Source of the DNA: a virus | Direction: 5' to 3' (one strand) | Virus record (IMG/VR): IMGVR_UViG_3300042402_005492 | Location: 1 to 56,508 of that record | Length of the DNA stretch: 56,508 bases | In this document: piece by piece, positions 28,601 through 37,262 of the stretch | How the letters are laid out: every line of letters begins with the position of its first letter | Position numbering within the stretch: the stretch's first letter is position 1 | Notes under the pieces: model-generated | The model's input: only the letters and a program-made list of their open reading frames with translations | What the model was told of the DNA's origin: nothing | The model's database searches: none | Program-made: the position numbers and the translations under genes

Positions 28601-31600
28601 ACTCAAATTTTCAACATAGCATCCGGTGCAACCATTGCTGATTTTGGAAATGGTGATAACCACTTTAGAACATACTATAATAACTACTTAGGTAATAGTA
28701 ATGGTGATTTAACTTGGGTTAATGATACCCTATATGTTGGTGCAAGTGATAGTGGAGATGCTGAATTCCGTTTTGGTGAAGATAGTAGTGGTTGGTATGG
28801 TGATAGATGGTATTGGGATTCTGCATATACCGTATATCGTTATAGTAGAGATGCCGGAACTGATTCACTAATTCATTACCATGATACTCGTGATACTACT
28901 AGAATTACTTATGGTAGAAACATCGTATTTAATGATTATGGTAAAGGTATAGTTGGTAACTATGATTCAACCCGATATCAAGCGGTATTTGCAATGGGCG
29001 ATTCATACAAATTACCTGCAAACGGAACTAACACCGGAACTTTATATGGTATAGCGTGGTCACACCCCAATGCTGGAGGAGTTGCAGGAAACTTAGCAGA
29101 TCATGGAATGCTAATACTTCAAAACGGAGCATTTAGAGGTGCTTGGGGTGGTGGTAGACTAGTAACAACTGCGGATATTAGAGCTACTATCTATTACGAT
29201 TATAATGATACAAGTTATTATGTAAATCCACGTTCTGATTCCAGAATGAGTGGACTTCGTTTGGATGGTATTGATAATGAGGCATCTGGAACCGATGCAA
29301 TTCTTTGGATAAATAAACCAAACAACAATGACTGGGCAATGATTGTTACCGGTAATTTGGAGTTTGGTATTGATATGAGAATGGCAGGTTCCCACTCTTA
29401 TGCATATAGAGCATTGAGAGCCGGAACTGAATACTATAGAGTTGGTAGTGATATGGTGTTTCATGATAACCAAATACGTACACCAACTTTCTATATTTCA
29501 AATGATACAACTTATTTATGGAATAATAATAGAATAGTAGTAAATCAAGTAACATTCCCTTATAGAGAATGGGATTTTAGTTGGGGAGCTCATGGTAATG
29601 GTAGTGGTACACAATCAATGACATTCCGAATGTGGGATAATTACACACAATCTGGTGCACCTTCTTCTTATGGTACTTTAATTGAATACTATGGGTTAAG
29701 TGGACACCAACATGACCAATTCTATTTCTATCAGGGTGAAATTCTTCATAGATACGGATGGTATGGTACTACAAACTGGCAAAGTGGGTGGAGAGCAATG
29801 TTGCATGCCGGAAACTATTCCGGATACTCAAACTTTAGTGGGGCTGTATATGGTACAATTTATTATGATGCAAACAATACTGCATTTTTTGCAGACCCTA
29901 ACTCTCGTTCTCGCTTATCTTCATTAGATTATGGATCTAGTGGATACTTTTTTGCAGGTGGTGATTGGGGCTGGAGACATAACACTCCATTTGGTTGGAT
30001 ACAATTTGGACCAGCTAACTCATCACACGCACACATTTATACATCATTATCAAACTTTTATTTCAACGCTCAATTACAAGTCAATGGTGGTAGCTTAATA
30101 AATACTAGTGATATTCAGGCAAATATATTCTACGATAGACAAAATACAGGATATTATACAGATCCTAATGGTTCATCTCAAATGAGTGCAGTATTTGCAG
30201 ATAACTTCTTTAGACCTCAGGGAGCAACCGGAGTATATTGGCAATCATACGATACTAGGATATTCTCCGATGACTCAACTTATATCAAATCTAGATCAAA
30301 TAATGGTTGGGTAATTTATGATAGAAGTGCTGGTTTAAGAGGATACCTATACTTTGATGGAAGTGGATTTGGATTATTACACTCTAGTGGTGGCTGGGCT
30401 GTAAGAACTACACCTAGTGAAGTTGAGTTATACAATATAACTTATGCTAACGATATGCGGGCATATATTTTCTACGATAGAGATAATACTGCATATTATG
30501 GTGACTTTGCTGGTCAGTCAAGAATAAACACAATGAATATGGGTCATGGTGGCGGACAGGTTTATGATACGGCCAGACAAGGAATTTTATTCTTTAACTC
30601 AAAGGGAGAGAGTGATATACAGGGATACTCAATTGGTACAACTTTAGAAAATTATAATGGTAATTATACAAAACTTACTTTAGATTGGCATACTGGTATA
30701 AAAATTGGAGCAGCCTTTAACTATGGTGGTATAAGATTTTATAACAACTCTGTCAAATATTATGGAGGTTCTCAGCTGTTTTCAATTGGGGAAGGGGATC
30801 AACACGTTAGAGTAAGTAATGTATTGTTTGCTTATGGTGATACAAGATCACCAATATTTTATGATAGTCAAAATACTGGATTTTATATAGATCCTGCAAG
30901 TCAAAATAGCTATATATATGGATTGGTATTATCAGGAGCAACTTATTTTAGACCAAATAGCTGGATACAAATAGATGGTCTTACGGGTATATACTGGCCT
31001 GGTTATTACGGAGCACACTTCTATCCTAACAATGGTAGTACATATACTCAATTAAGATATGATGGGCAAAAAAACGGATACGATGGTTTATGGCTAAGTT
31101 ATAGTCGCGTAAACGGAATGATGTATGATGGTGCTGGAAATGGTGGTGTATATAGAGAAGATAATGGTAGGTGGTTTTTTTACCATTATTTACCAGCCAA
31201 CTGTATGGGTATTGGTACATCCGCTACAAACTCAGCGTATGGTGTCTATGTTGTAAAGGGTGGATATTTTGATGGGCGTGTTGATGGTACAATATTTTAT
31301 GATGCAAATAATACCGGATATTATGCAGACCCAGCATCTACAAATAACTTCAACCAAACAGAGCAAAATGGTAGAATGTGGTATAGTAACTATACTGTAA
31401 GCCGAAATGAAGGTGGTATGATGGGTAGTTATAATGCTACTGGTACTGCTGCAAAAGTAATTTGGACTATTGGAGAGAGCTGGCCATTAGGAAATATGTA
31501 TGGTTTGGCTTACGAATATGGAGCTGGATATGACCACCACCTATCATTAAAAAATAATGGGTCAACCTATTCTCGTTTTGGATTTGCGGGTGGGGCATTT

Positions 31601-32641
31601 ATAGGTGGTACTGTAACTATCTCAGGTGCAACATATTCTCCAATTTATTATGATAATAACGATGGTAGTTATTATATGGATCCTAATGGTACATCACAAC
31701 TCCATTATGTGATGGCAAACAACTGGTTTAGAGCTCAAGGCGATAGTGGGTTTTACACTCAAAGTTATGGTTCACATTGGAGAACATCAGTACAAGCATC
31801 TTATGGTACATGGGAGAGCTTTGGATACGCTAGAAATGGGTATGGTGGTGTTAATATTATAGATCCTTCTGGATATTGGAATAACTATATGCACGAAAGT
31901 GGAAATGGTGGATTATATCAACAAAACGGAAGTGGTTGGGTTTGGTATTGGAGTAGAGGTAACGGATGTTTAGGATTGGGTGGATCAGATACTGTAGGTG
32001 GATATAGAGCAAGAGTAAACGGAGGATTATATGTTAACTCTACACTATATGTTCCAGCTGCTGTTTATGGTACTATATTCTATGATGCAAACGATAGTTA
32101 CTATGTAGTAGATCCTAACGGAAGTACTAGATTAGGATATACTGAAACCCGAAGTTTATTTGCGGCTTTTGGTATAGGTGGTGAAATGCGAATGCACCCT
32201 AATTCGGGTACATTTGGTGGATATTTCCAATGTGCTAGACACTTAGTAATAGAAACATTCCAATCTGGTCACCATACTTATGTTTTGGATGCTACCGGAA
32301 CAGGAGTTGTTAAGCTTTGGACAAATCAGTTCTGGTCTGCACACTCGGATGTGACTATGAAAATCGTTCATTCTAGCATTACTAATGTATTGGAAAAATT
32401 GGAAACAATTACACCTATATATTATTCATTTAATCATATTGAAAATGATAAAAATAGAATAGGATTAATAGCTCAAGAAGTTCAAATGCATTATCCTGAA
32501 TTAGTGGAAACTGATCCTATGAATGATAAACTTGCATTAGATTATACGGGAATGATACCTATATTATTAGCTGCGATAAAAGAATTGAAAGCGGAATTGG
32601 ATGTAGTTAAAGAGGAATTGAATACATTAAAAAATCAATAA
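25613..32641 (+). CDS. Long fibre protein with collagen-like shaft and S74 chaperone (2342 aa)
   Basis: N-terminal residues share DGSGLFNIPAES and SSGSNIFG...HQFTGS with the 3108-residue fibre. A ~415-residue Gly-X-Y tract (nt 26180-27424) forms a shaft. Then comes a beta-rich body with about 10 copies of FYDSNNTGFYADPNS (nt 28306-32140), a repeat common in T4-like distal fibres. The last 98 residues are a Peptidase_S74 intramolecular chaperone: S2245-D-V-T-M-K2250 and GLIAQEV, then a coiled coil. In this family the chaperone trimerises the fibre and cuts itself off before the Ser, using a Ser-Lys dyad; both residues are present. Cleavage is therefore predicted between His2244 and Ser2245. 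The His/Gly/Trp-rich body may be the receptor-binding part. Confidence 0.85.
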   Translation: MDYIGKNPNGLNQLSSSLVSIFVSGSRVVDINTGSVQVYGQVSSSLFRGDGSGLFNIPAESIGDINRIRSGSAELEISPNRGLVGNTNLSLSGSADVSGSLRVGKDLNVSGKITAELINVNIVSSSIIFSSGSNIFGDSITDKHQFTGSLGISGSIFVDKFDEDETTNDVLVINQSTQKIGFRTAAASSGTSGTSGSSGSSGTTGSSGTSGSSGTSGSGGSSGTSGTSGSSGTSGTSGSSGTSGSSGTTGSEGTSGSSGSSGSSGSSGTSGTSGTSGSSGTSGSSGTSGSSGTTGSEGTSGTSGTSGTSGTSGIDGTSGIDGTSGSSGVDGTSGTSGISGAGGSSGTSGSSGSSGSSGISGAGGSAGTSGSSGSSGTSGTSGSAGTSGTSGTSGSSGVTGAGGGSGSSGTAGTSGSSGSSGTSGTSGSSGSSGSSGESGSSGTSGISGSSGESGSSGSSGSSGSSGISGTSGTSGVDGSSGSSGISGSSGIDGTSGSSGVSGSSGSSGISGTSGTSGSAGTSGSVGTSGSAGTSGSAGSSGTSGSGGTSGSSGTSGSGGTSGSGGTSGSGGTSGTRGTAGSGGTSGSGGTSGSGGTSGSGGTSGLLALTGTTDNGVITLNGTAPNATVESNLTFNGATNLLTVTGDVTATSYYNAQANSGYRLRNAANSANVGGFTRRGLWEGNANYDPALWAETGYGLYFYTDGSATIKGLLDTTGNFTLSGNLVSAQVNTGQGLTEVHLMNQNIRTTDDVTFGNITVSGASKGLYFTGGNNRIYFAGNRAIEGNGTNLQIGEGHSLTLLQSTTTSVGGATSGRINFGTDGPDIALFRDNSYDLVLQQGASSGNALYMAGAGNVVVSIDSNNNETDRKFIVGSNAIKSSNELFSVNESGTVFASNNFRAPIFYDSNNTGFYADPNSTSKFNTLNVDNLNTGNYVNIGYTNNGGESIATSAFRGIDFHTTGDFNYYIGKPAGAWTQPLHIHFYTGIRLRAHQAYGGTQIFNIASGATIADFGNGDNHFRTYYNNYLGNSNGDLTWVNDTLYVGASDSGDAEFRFGEDSSGWYGDRWYWDSAYTVYRYSRDAGTDSLIHYHDTRDTTRITYGRNIVFNDYGKGIVGNYDSTRYQAVFAMGDSYKLPANGTNTGTLYGIAWSHPNAGGVAGNLADHGMLILQNGAFRGAWGGGRLVTTADIRATIYYDYNDTSYYVNPRSDSRMSGLRLDGIDNEASGTDAILWINKPNNNDWAMIVTGNLEFGIDMRMAGSHSYAYRALRAGTEYYRVGSDMVFHDNQIRTPTFYISNDTTYLWNNNRIVVNQVTFPYREWDFSWGAHGNGSGTQSMTFRMWDNYTQSGAPSSYGTLIEYYGLSGHQHDQFYFYQGEILHRYGWYGTTNWQSGWRAMLHAGNYSGYSNFSGAVYGTIYYDANNTAFFADPNSRSRLSSLDYGSSGYFFAGGDWGWRHNTPFGWIQFGPANSSHAHIYTSLSNFYFNAQLQVNGGSLINTSDIQANIFYDRQNTGYYTDPNGSSQMSAVFADNFFRPQGATGVYWQSYDTRIFSDDSTYIKSRSNNGWVIYDRSAGLRGYLYFDGSGFGLLHSSGGWAVRTTPSEVELYNITYANDMRAYIFYDRDNTAYYGDFAGQSRINTMNMGHGGGQVYDTARQGILFFNSKGESDIQGYSIGTTLENYNGNYTKLTLDWHTGIKIGAAFNYGGIRFYNNSVKYYGGSQLFSIGEGDQHVRVSNVLFAYGDTRSPIFYDSQNTGFYIDPASQNSYIYGLVLSGATYFRPNSWIQIDGLTGIYWPGYYGAHFYPNNGSTYTQLRYDGQKNGYDGLWLSYSRVNGMMYDGAGNGGVYREDNGRWFFYHYLPANCMGIGTSATNSAYGVYVVKGGYFDGRVDGTIFYDANNTGYYADPASTNNFNQTEQNGRMWYSNYTVSRNEGGMMGSYNATGTAAKVIWTIGESWPLGNMYGLAYEYGAGYDHHLSLKNNGSTYSRFGFAGGAFIGGTVTISGATYSPIYYDNNDGSYYMDPNGTSQLHYVMANNWFRAQGDSGFYTQSYGSHWRTSVQASYGTWESFGYARNGYGGVNIIDPSGYWNNYMHESGNGGLYQQNGSGWVWYWSRGNGCLGLGGSDTVGGYRARVNGGLYVNSTLYVPAAVYGTIFYDANDSYYVVDPNGSTRLGYTETRSLFAAFGIGGEMRMHPNSGTFGGYFQCARHLVIETFQSGHHTYVLDATGTGVVKLWTNQFWSAHSDVTMKIVHSSITNVLEKLETITPIYYSFNHIENDKNRIGLIAQEVQMHYPELVETDPMNDKLALDYTGMIPILLAAIKELKAELDVVKEELNTLKNQ
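26180..27424 (+). repeat. Second collagen-like Gly-X-Y tract
   Basis: About 415 residues of GTS, GSS and SGG-type triplets with occasional GID, GVD and GES units. It lacks the DGTFFG breaks of the first tract. The final third changes to GSGGTSG units. Confidence 0.9.
28306..32140 (+). repeat. About ten FYDxNNTGFYxDPNS repeats
   Basis: Ten units, one degenerate (TFYISNDTTYLW), are spaced irregularly through the fibre body. Each marks the start of a beta-rich segment. The pattern is widespread in distal phage fibres that end with S74 domains. Confidence 0.8.
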
Positions 32642-32653
32642 AATAAAAAAATA

Positions 32654-32663
32654 TATATTTATA
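32654..32663 (+). promoter_or_regulatory. Candidate late promoter element TATATTTATA
   Basis: A perfect match 22 nt before the ATG at 32686, in an intergenic gap after the fibre gene. Confidence 0.5.
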
Positions 32664-32685
32664 CTAAACAAAAACAAAAAATAAA

Positions 32686-33135
32686 ATGGCAGAATTAAGC
32701 ACAGCAAACGATATCTATGGTTTGGAATATGAGTGGAAGCTCACCGGATTAAGAAAAGTTAATTCAAATGGATTAGATGGTATCGTAATTGGAACAAATT
32801 GGAAACTCACCGGTACGGATATGGATGGTTATAGTGGATCTTTTACTGGAGCAACTCCATTTAAGGTAGAAAACTTAAACACCGCATCATTTACTGCATA
32901 TAGTGAACTGACAGAAAGTACTATAATAGATTGGGTACAGAATGTAGTATATGATTTACCATCATATTGGGAGCATATCAATACTCAAATCCTAAAATCG
33001 GTTAGAGATAGTAAAAGTCCAGTTGATGTTCTTCATGAGAATGATTTACCGTGGGCACCTTTAAGTGGTTCAGCTGTAATACCTGCTGAACCTGATCCTA
33101 ATGTAGTACCATCGGTTCCACACTCGGCAGGTTAA
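32686..33135 (+). CDS. Conserved phage protein of unknown function (DUF7936-like)
   Basis: A 149-residue protein. It has YEWKLTGLRKVN near the N-terminus and NWKLTGTDMDGYSGSFTG, then FTAYSELTESTIIDWVQN. This Trp-x-(I/L) strand, Gly-rich turn and LTE-x-x-x-x-x-WV pattern is seen in a small family of phage proteins. The C-terminal 35 residues are Pro-rich and probably flexible. It lies between the fibre genes and the sheath, so a virion role is likely. The family assignment is from memory of the pattern and is tentative. Confidence 0.5.
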   Translation: MAELSTANDIYGLEYEWKLTGLRKVNSNGLDGIVIGTNWKLTGTDMDGYSGSFTGATPFKVENLNTASFTAYSELTESTIIDWVQNVVYDLPSYWEHINTQILKSVRDSKSPVDVLHENDLPWAPLSGSAVIPAEPDPNVVPSVPHSAG

Positions 33136-33201
33136 TATATATCTAATTGTATTACTAAAATCAAAACATAAAAAATAAATTTGTGTTTTGGGATGTTATG
33201 T

Positions 33202-33211
33202 TATATTTATA
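33202..33211 (+). promoter_or_regulatory. Candidate late promoter element TATATTTATA
   Basis: A perfect match 49 nt before the sheath ATG at 33261. The long leader contains a possible 9-codon frame (33225-33254) that ends 6 nt before the sheath start. Confidence 0.5.
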
Positions 33212-33260
33212 TGTGTATTTCAATATGGATTACGCAAAAAATAATAAAATATAAAAAACA

Positions 33261-35585
33261 ATGGCAGAAAGAATTGTATCACCTGGTGTTTTTACAAGAG
33301 AAAATGATTTATCATTCCTATCACAAGGAATTGGTGAAATTGGAGCGGCATTTATAGGACCTTTTAAGCAAGGACCGGCATTCGTTCCAACAATCGTTAG
33401 AACCCAGTCCGAATTTGAGGAGATTTTTGGAACTCCTGATGGAACTTATTATACTGATTATGCAGTTCAAAATTATTTAAGAGAAGCTGGAGTAGCAACA
33501 ATTGTGAGAGTTGGTGGTGTTGATGGTTATACTCAAGCTGCACCTTTAGCAATCGTAGCATCTGGTTCAGCTGGTGAAAAAATTGTAGGTGTACTACATA
33601 ACACCAATAGATTATATCAAAATGTTGGTTTTACCGGAACTACTATTGCTAATGATGTAGATGGTAAATTTTTATTAACATTTTCATCAAGTTTTGCTGG
33701 AATAGCAGGAGCTACTTCAATATCTGCATCTATTTTACCTAGAGATATAAATGATTTATCTGATGTATTTGGCGAGTCACCGTTTTATTTTGTAGCTAGT
33801 CCTGCTAATGTAGTTTCTAACATCTATACTTACGCATATTTTGAGCATTTTGCATCTCAATCAATTGATGCGGTTGTAAGTAGAATTGTACTTCCATCTC
33901 AAGCATATACTCAAGATGCTACATTCGCTTCAACACCTTTTGTAAAATCACAAAACATTAGTGGAACTAGATTTAGTTTATTCCGTTTCCACACTTTAGG
34001 TGATGGTACTTTATATAATACTAAATTTAAGATTGGTATTTCTAATGTAAAAGCTGCTGGTGAAGATGGTGGAACTGATTACTCTGTATTTAGTGTAACT
34101 GTAAGAAGTTTCAGTGATACTGATAGAAGAAAAGTTGTATTGGAAACATTTAATAATGTTAACTTAGATCCAGCATCTCCAAATTATATTGCAAGAGTAA
34201 TTGGTGATAGAAACCTAACAATTGATGCTAACGGAAAAATCTCAGAAACTGGTGATTACACAAACCGATCAAAATATATTAGAGTAGAAGTTTCTACTCC
34301 AGGCTCATTCCCAATTTCTGCAGCACCATTTGGACATGATACATACCTTAATCCAATTAGAACAACTGGACAGGATACATTAGTACCTGCGGTAACATAT
34401 TCAACATTATCTACTGGTAACGATACATCATCTCCAATTAATTTTAGTGGATTTGATTTTGAGAGTGCAGGAATTAAAATTGATAATAATCAATATCTAA
34501 AACCAATACCAACTAATGCTGGAACCGGTTCGAATGTACCATTCTCCTTTGATGCTAACGGATTAACATTACAGATGACAGGTTCTAACTCAACTGATAT
34601 GGTGAGAAGACAATTTATCTTAGGATTTCAGGAAGGATTTGATGGAATGAATCCTGTTATCAAACCTTCATTAGGAGCGGATATTAGTAATGATAATACT
34701 CAAGGATTTAATTGTTCTAGTGCGGTTAGTAGTGGTACAGAAGCATATACTAAAGCGATTAACGCTGTATCTAATCCTGATGAGTGGGATATCAATATGG
34801 TAGTAACTCCTGGTATTATTAGAAGATTACACCCATTTGTGACTGCAAGAGTTATTGATATGGTAGAAGCTAGACAAGATGCATTCTACATCGCTGATTT
34901 TAACGGAGCAGATGATACAATTTCACAAGCAACCGAACAAGCTAATTCAGTAGATACAAATTACGCAGCAACTTATTATCCTTGGGTAAAAACTATTATT
35001 GCTCCTACTAACAAATTAGCGAGTGTACCACCTTCCGTATTGTTACCTGCAGTATTTGCAGCAAACGATAGATTAGCGGCAGAATGGTTTGCACCAGCTG
35101 GTTTGAATAGAGGTGGTATCATTGGAGCTGTTAATGTTCTAAACAGATTGACTCACTCCGAAAGAGATACTCTATATGAGAACAAGGTAAACCCAATTGC
35201 GGCATTCCCTGGACAAGGTATTGTTGCATACGGACAAAAAACTCTTCAAGATAGAGCATCTGCATTGGATAGAATTAATGTGAGAAGATTATTGATTGCG
35301 GTTAAGAAATTTGTAGCATCTACATCTAGGTTCTTGGTATTTGAGCAAAACACATCTACTACTAGAACCCGTTTCTTAAACACCGTAAATCCATACTTTG
35401 AGGCAATCCAACAGAGACAGGGACTTTACGCATTTAATGTAGTAATGGACGAAAGTAATAACACACCTGATGTTATTGATAGAAATATATTAGCTGGACA
35501 GATTTTCTTACAACCTGCTAAGACTGCTGAATTCATCGTAATTGATTTCAACATCTTACCAACTGGAGCAAGTTTCTCAGCATAA
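33261..35585 (+). CDS. gp18: Tail sheath protein, gp18-like
   Basis: A 774-residue protein with the classic sheath N-terminus: VSPGVFTREND, then GAAFIGPFKQGPAFVPTIV and EEIFGTP. The C-terminal ~250 residues contain MVEARQDAFYIADF and the Pro/Ala/Gly-rich ADRLAAEWFAPAGLNRG, then INVRRLLIAVKKFV, as in T4-like sheaths. Sheath subunits polymerise around the tube and contract to drive it into the cell. At 774 residues it is longer than T4 gp18 (659 aa); the extra length lies in the variable central domain. It is followed by the tube gene, the usual order. A late element at 33202 and an A-rich start region precede it. Confidence 0.92.
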   Translation: MAERIVSPGVFTRENDLSFLSQGIGEIGAAFIGPFKQGPAFVPTIVRTQSEFEEIFGTPDGTYYTDYAVQNYLREAGVATIVRVGGVDGYTQAAPLAIVASGSAGEKIVGVLHNTNRLYQNVGFTGTTIANDVDGKFLLTFSSSFAGIAGATSISASILPRDINDLSDVFGESPFYFVASPANVVSNIYTYAYFEHFASQSIDAVVSRIVLPSQAYTQDATFASTPFVKSQNISGTRFSLFRFHTLGDGTLYNTKFKIGISNVKAAGEDGGTDYSVFSVTVRSFSDTDRRKVVLETFNNVNLDPASPNYIARVIGDRNLTIDANGKISETGDYTNRSKYIRVEVSTPGSFPISAAPFGHDTYLNPIRTTGQDTLVPAVTYSTLSTGNDTSSPINFSGFDFESAGIKIDNNQYLKPIPTNAGTGSNVPFSFDANGLTLQMTGSNSTDMVRRQFILGFQEGFDGMNPVIKPSLGADISNDNTQGFNCSSAVSSGTEAYTKAINAVSNPDEWDINMVVTPGIIRRLHPFVTARVIDMVEARQDAFYIADFNGADDTISQATEQANSVDTNYAATYYPWVKTIIAPTNKLASVPPSVLLPAVFAANDRLAAEWFAPAGLNRGGIIGAVNVLNRLTHSERDTLYENKVNPIAAFPGQGIVAYGQKTLQDRASALDRINVRRLLIAVKKFVASTSRFLVFEQNTSTTRTRFLNTVNPYFEAIQQRQGLYAFNVVMDESNNTPDVIDRNILAGQIFLQPAKTAEFIVIDFNILPTGASFSA

Positions 35586-35606
35586 TAACTAAAAATCAGG
35601 CAAACG

Positions 35607-35616
35607 AATATTTATT
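35607..35616 (+). promoter_or_regulatory. Weak late-type element (AATATTTATT)
   Basis: Two mismatches from TATATTTATA, located 22 nt before the tube ATG at 35639. It may give extra tube-only transcript; alternatively it is chance in AT-rich DNA. Confidence 0.25.
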
Positions 35617-35638
35617 AATATAATTAAAAAAAATAAAA

Positions 35639-36127
35639 ATGGCAGAAATATTAGAATTCGATAAAATGTTCTATACGAACTTTGAACCAAAGATGAAGAA
35701 CAGATACGTCATGGAAATTGATGGTATCCCTTCATATATGATTAAAGCTGCAGCTAGACCTTCAATTAACTTTGAAACCATTACTATGGATCACATCAAT
35801 GTTAAAAGAAAGTTGCAAGGCAAAGGTGAGTGGCAGGACATTACAATTACTCTGTTTGACCCAATCGTTCCTTCTGGAGCACAGGCGGTAATGGAGTGGG
35901 TTCGTTTAGGACATGAGTCTATTACTGGTAGAAGAGGATATGCCGATTTTTACAAAAAAGATTTGGATATCTATATGTTAGGACCTGTTGGTGATAAAAT
36001 TGAACAATGGAAACTAAAAGGAGCATTCTTAACAACTGTAAACTTTGGTGACCTTTCATTTGACTCTAACGAACCTGCATCAATCGAATTAGGAATTGCT
36101 TACGATTACGCAATACTTGAGTTTTAA
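35639..36127 (+). CDS. gp19: Tail tube protein, gp19-like
   Basis: A 162-residue protein, almost the same length as T4 gp19 (163 aa). It reads FEPKMKNRYVMEIDGIPSYM, then KRKLQGKGEWQDITITLFDP and MGPVGDKIEQW-like features (LGPVGDKIEQWKLKGAFLTT). These match the T4-like and generic contractile tail tube fold. It stacks as hexamers inside the sheath. A strong terminator follows at 36156, so sheath and tube form the end of one transcription unit. Confidence 0.92.
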   Translation: MAEILEFDKMFYTNFEPKMKNRYVMEIDGIPSYMIKAAARPSINFETITMDHINVKRKLQGKGEWQDITITLFDPIVPSGAQAVMEWVRLGHESITGRRGYADFYKKDLDIYMLGPVGDKIEQWKLKGAFLTTVNFGDLSFDSNEPASIELGIAYDYAILEF

Positions 36128-36155
36128 TTTTAGTGATTATATAATTAATAAGAAA

Positions 36156-36184
36156 AACCTCTACAATGTAGGGGTTTTTTTATT
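36156..36184 (+). terminator. Rho-independent terminator after tail tube gene
   Basis: AACCTCTAC and GTAGGGGTT pair over 9 bp with one G-U pair and a 3-nt loop, followed by a T-rich run. It separates the tube gene from the next late element. Confidence 0.85.
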
Positions 36185-36203
36185 TCTAACTTTTTAAAGT
36201 TTA

Positions 36204-36213
36204 TATATTTATA
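36204..36213 (+). promoter_or_regulatory. Candidate late promoter element TATATTTATA
   Basis: A perfect match just downstream of a terminator and 29 nt before the ATG at 36243. The terminator-element pairing supports a promoter role. Confidence 0.6.
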
Positions 36214-36242
36214 TATGAAACTAAAAAATATAATGTAAAGTT

Positions 36243-37001
36243 ATGGAACAACAAAAATATGATTTTCCAACCGAATTGTTGGATTTACCATCAAAAGGTT
36301 TAGTATATCCAAAGGATCATCCATTATCAAGCGGAACAATTGAAATTAAATATATGACGGCAAAGGAAGAGGATATTCTTTCAAATCAAAATCTTATCAA
36401 AAAAGGAGTAGTATTGGATAAATTATTTGAGTCTATAATTGTAGATAAAAGTATAAATCCAAATGATATTACTATTGGAGATAAAAATGCAATAATTGTA
36501 GCAACTAGATTATTGGGATACGGACATGAATATAAAATGTCATTCTATTCTTCAAAATTGACTAAAAGTGTTGAAACTATTATTGATTTATCGGAAATTA
36601 AAACAAAAGATGTAGATTTTTCACTCTTCAAAAATGCAAATGAGTTTGAATTCACAACTCCATTAGGTAAAAATAAAATTAAGTTTAAGTTATTAACTCA
36701 TGGTGATGAGAATGCGATTGAAAAAGATATTACTGCATTAGAAAGACTAGGAAAGGATGTATCTGCGGATATTACAACTAGATTGAGATATATGATTATT
36801 TCAGTAGATGGAAACTCAGAGGTATCACATATTAACCGTTTCGTAAACGGAATGTTAGCTAAAGATAGTAGAACATTTAGAAATTATATAAAAAGTATAT
36901 CACCCGATATGGATATGACGTTTACATATACCCACGATGATGGAGAGACGGAGGCTCTACCTATAACTTTAGGTGTGAACTTTTTTTGGCCTACCGAATA
37001 A
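36243..37001 (+). CDS. Tail assembly chaperone / baseplate protein, gp26-like
   Basis: A 252-residue protein resembling the T4 baseplate protein family (gp26/gp51 type, PF12322). It has FPTELLDLPSKGLVYP, LSSGTIEIKYMTAKEEDILS, and a C-terminal half with DEFxFTTPLG-like and RYMIISVDG segments, ending in FFWPTE. In related phages this gene sits between the tube and tape measure genes and acts in tail or hub assembly. A run of seven T residues (36981-36987) lies just before the stop; a +1 slip there would extend the protein through the next small frame (to 37206). The length and position fit the shorter product of a frameshifting chaperone pair. Confidence 0.7.
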   Translation: MEQQKYDFPTELLDLPSKGLVYPKDHPLSSGTIEIKYMTAKEEDILSNQNLIKKGVVLDKLFESIIVDKSINPNDITIGDKNAIIVATRLLGYGHEYKMSFYSSKLTKSVETIIDLSEIKTKDVDFSLFKNANEFEFTTPLGKNKIKFKLLTHGDENAIEKDITALERLGKDVSADITTRLRYMIISVDGNSEVSHINRFVNGMLAKDSRTFRNYIKSISPDMDMTFTYTHDDGETEALPITLGVNFFWPTE

Positions 37002-37035
37002 CCATAGTATATTATTACATACTCAAATATTTGAA

Positions 37036-37206
37036 ATGTGTAATTATGGGAATGGGTTTACGATGATGGAATTATACCAAATGCCAACAAAGTTTAGAAG
37101 GTTTTACTATAATAAATTAGTGGAAGCAAAAACTGCGGAAAGTAAAGCTATAGAAAAAGCAAATAAACCAAGCACTAATAGTGGAAGAGTTAGGATTAGA
37201 AAATAA
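37036..37206 (+). CDS. Small chaperone-type ORF, probable frameshift extension
   Basis: A 56-codon frame beginning MCNYGNGFT and containing MMELYQMPTKFRRFYY, then a Lys/Ala/Glu helix and a basic tail. It could start at 37036 or at 37063 (Met-Met). Its frame is open without interruption upstream to the T7 run at 36981 in the preceding gene, so it may be made mainly as a C-terminal extension of that protein. Short Met-Pro-rich segments of this kind are common in the extended tail chaperones upstream of tape measure genes. Its stop overlaps the stem of a strong terminator. Whether it is also translated alone is unknown. Confidence 0.6.
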   Translation: MCNYGNGFTMMELYQMPTKFRRFYYNKLVEAKTAESKAIEKANKPSTNSGRVRIRK

Positions 37207-37222
37207 TCCTAACTTTTTTTTT
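37189..37222 (+). terminator. Strong Rho-independent terminator
   Basis: GTTAGGATTA and TAATCCTAAC pair perfectly over 10 bp with a 5-nt loop, followed by nine T residues. The 5' arm and loop encode the last codons of the small chaperone ORF. Confidence 0.9.
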
Positions 37223-37227
37223 AAATC

Positions 37228-37237
37228 CATATTTATA
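37228..37237 (+). promoter_or_regulatory. Candidate late promoter element (CATATTTATA)
   Basis: A single mismatch from the consensus, 5 nt after the T-run of a terminator and 25 nt before the ATG at 37263. It would start the tape measure and baseplate unit. Confidence 0.5.
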
Positions 37238-37262
37238 TATAATAAACATAAAATTTAGAATT

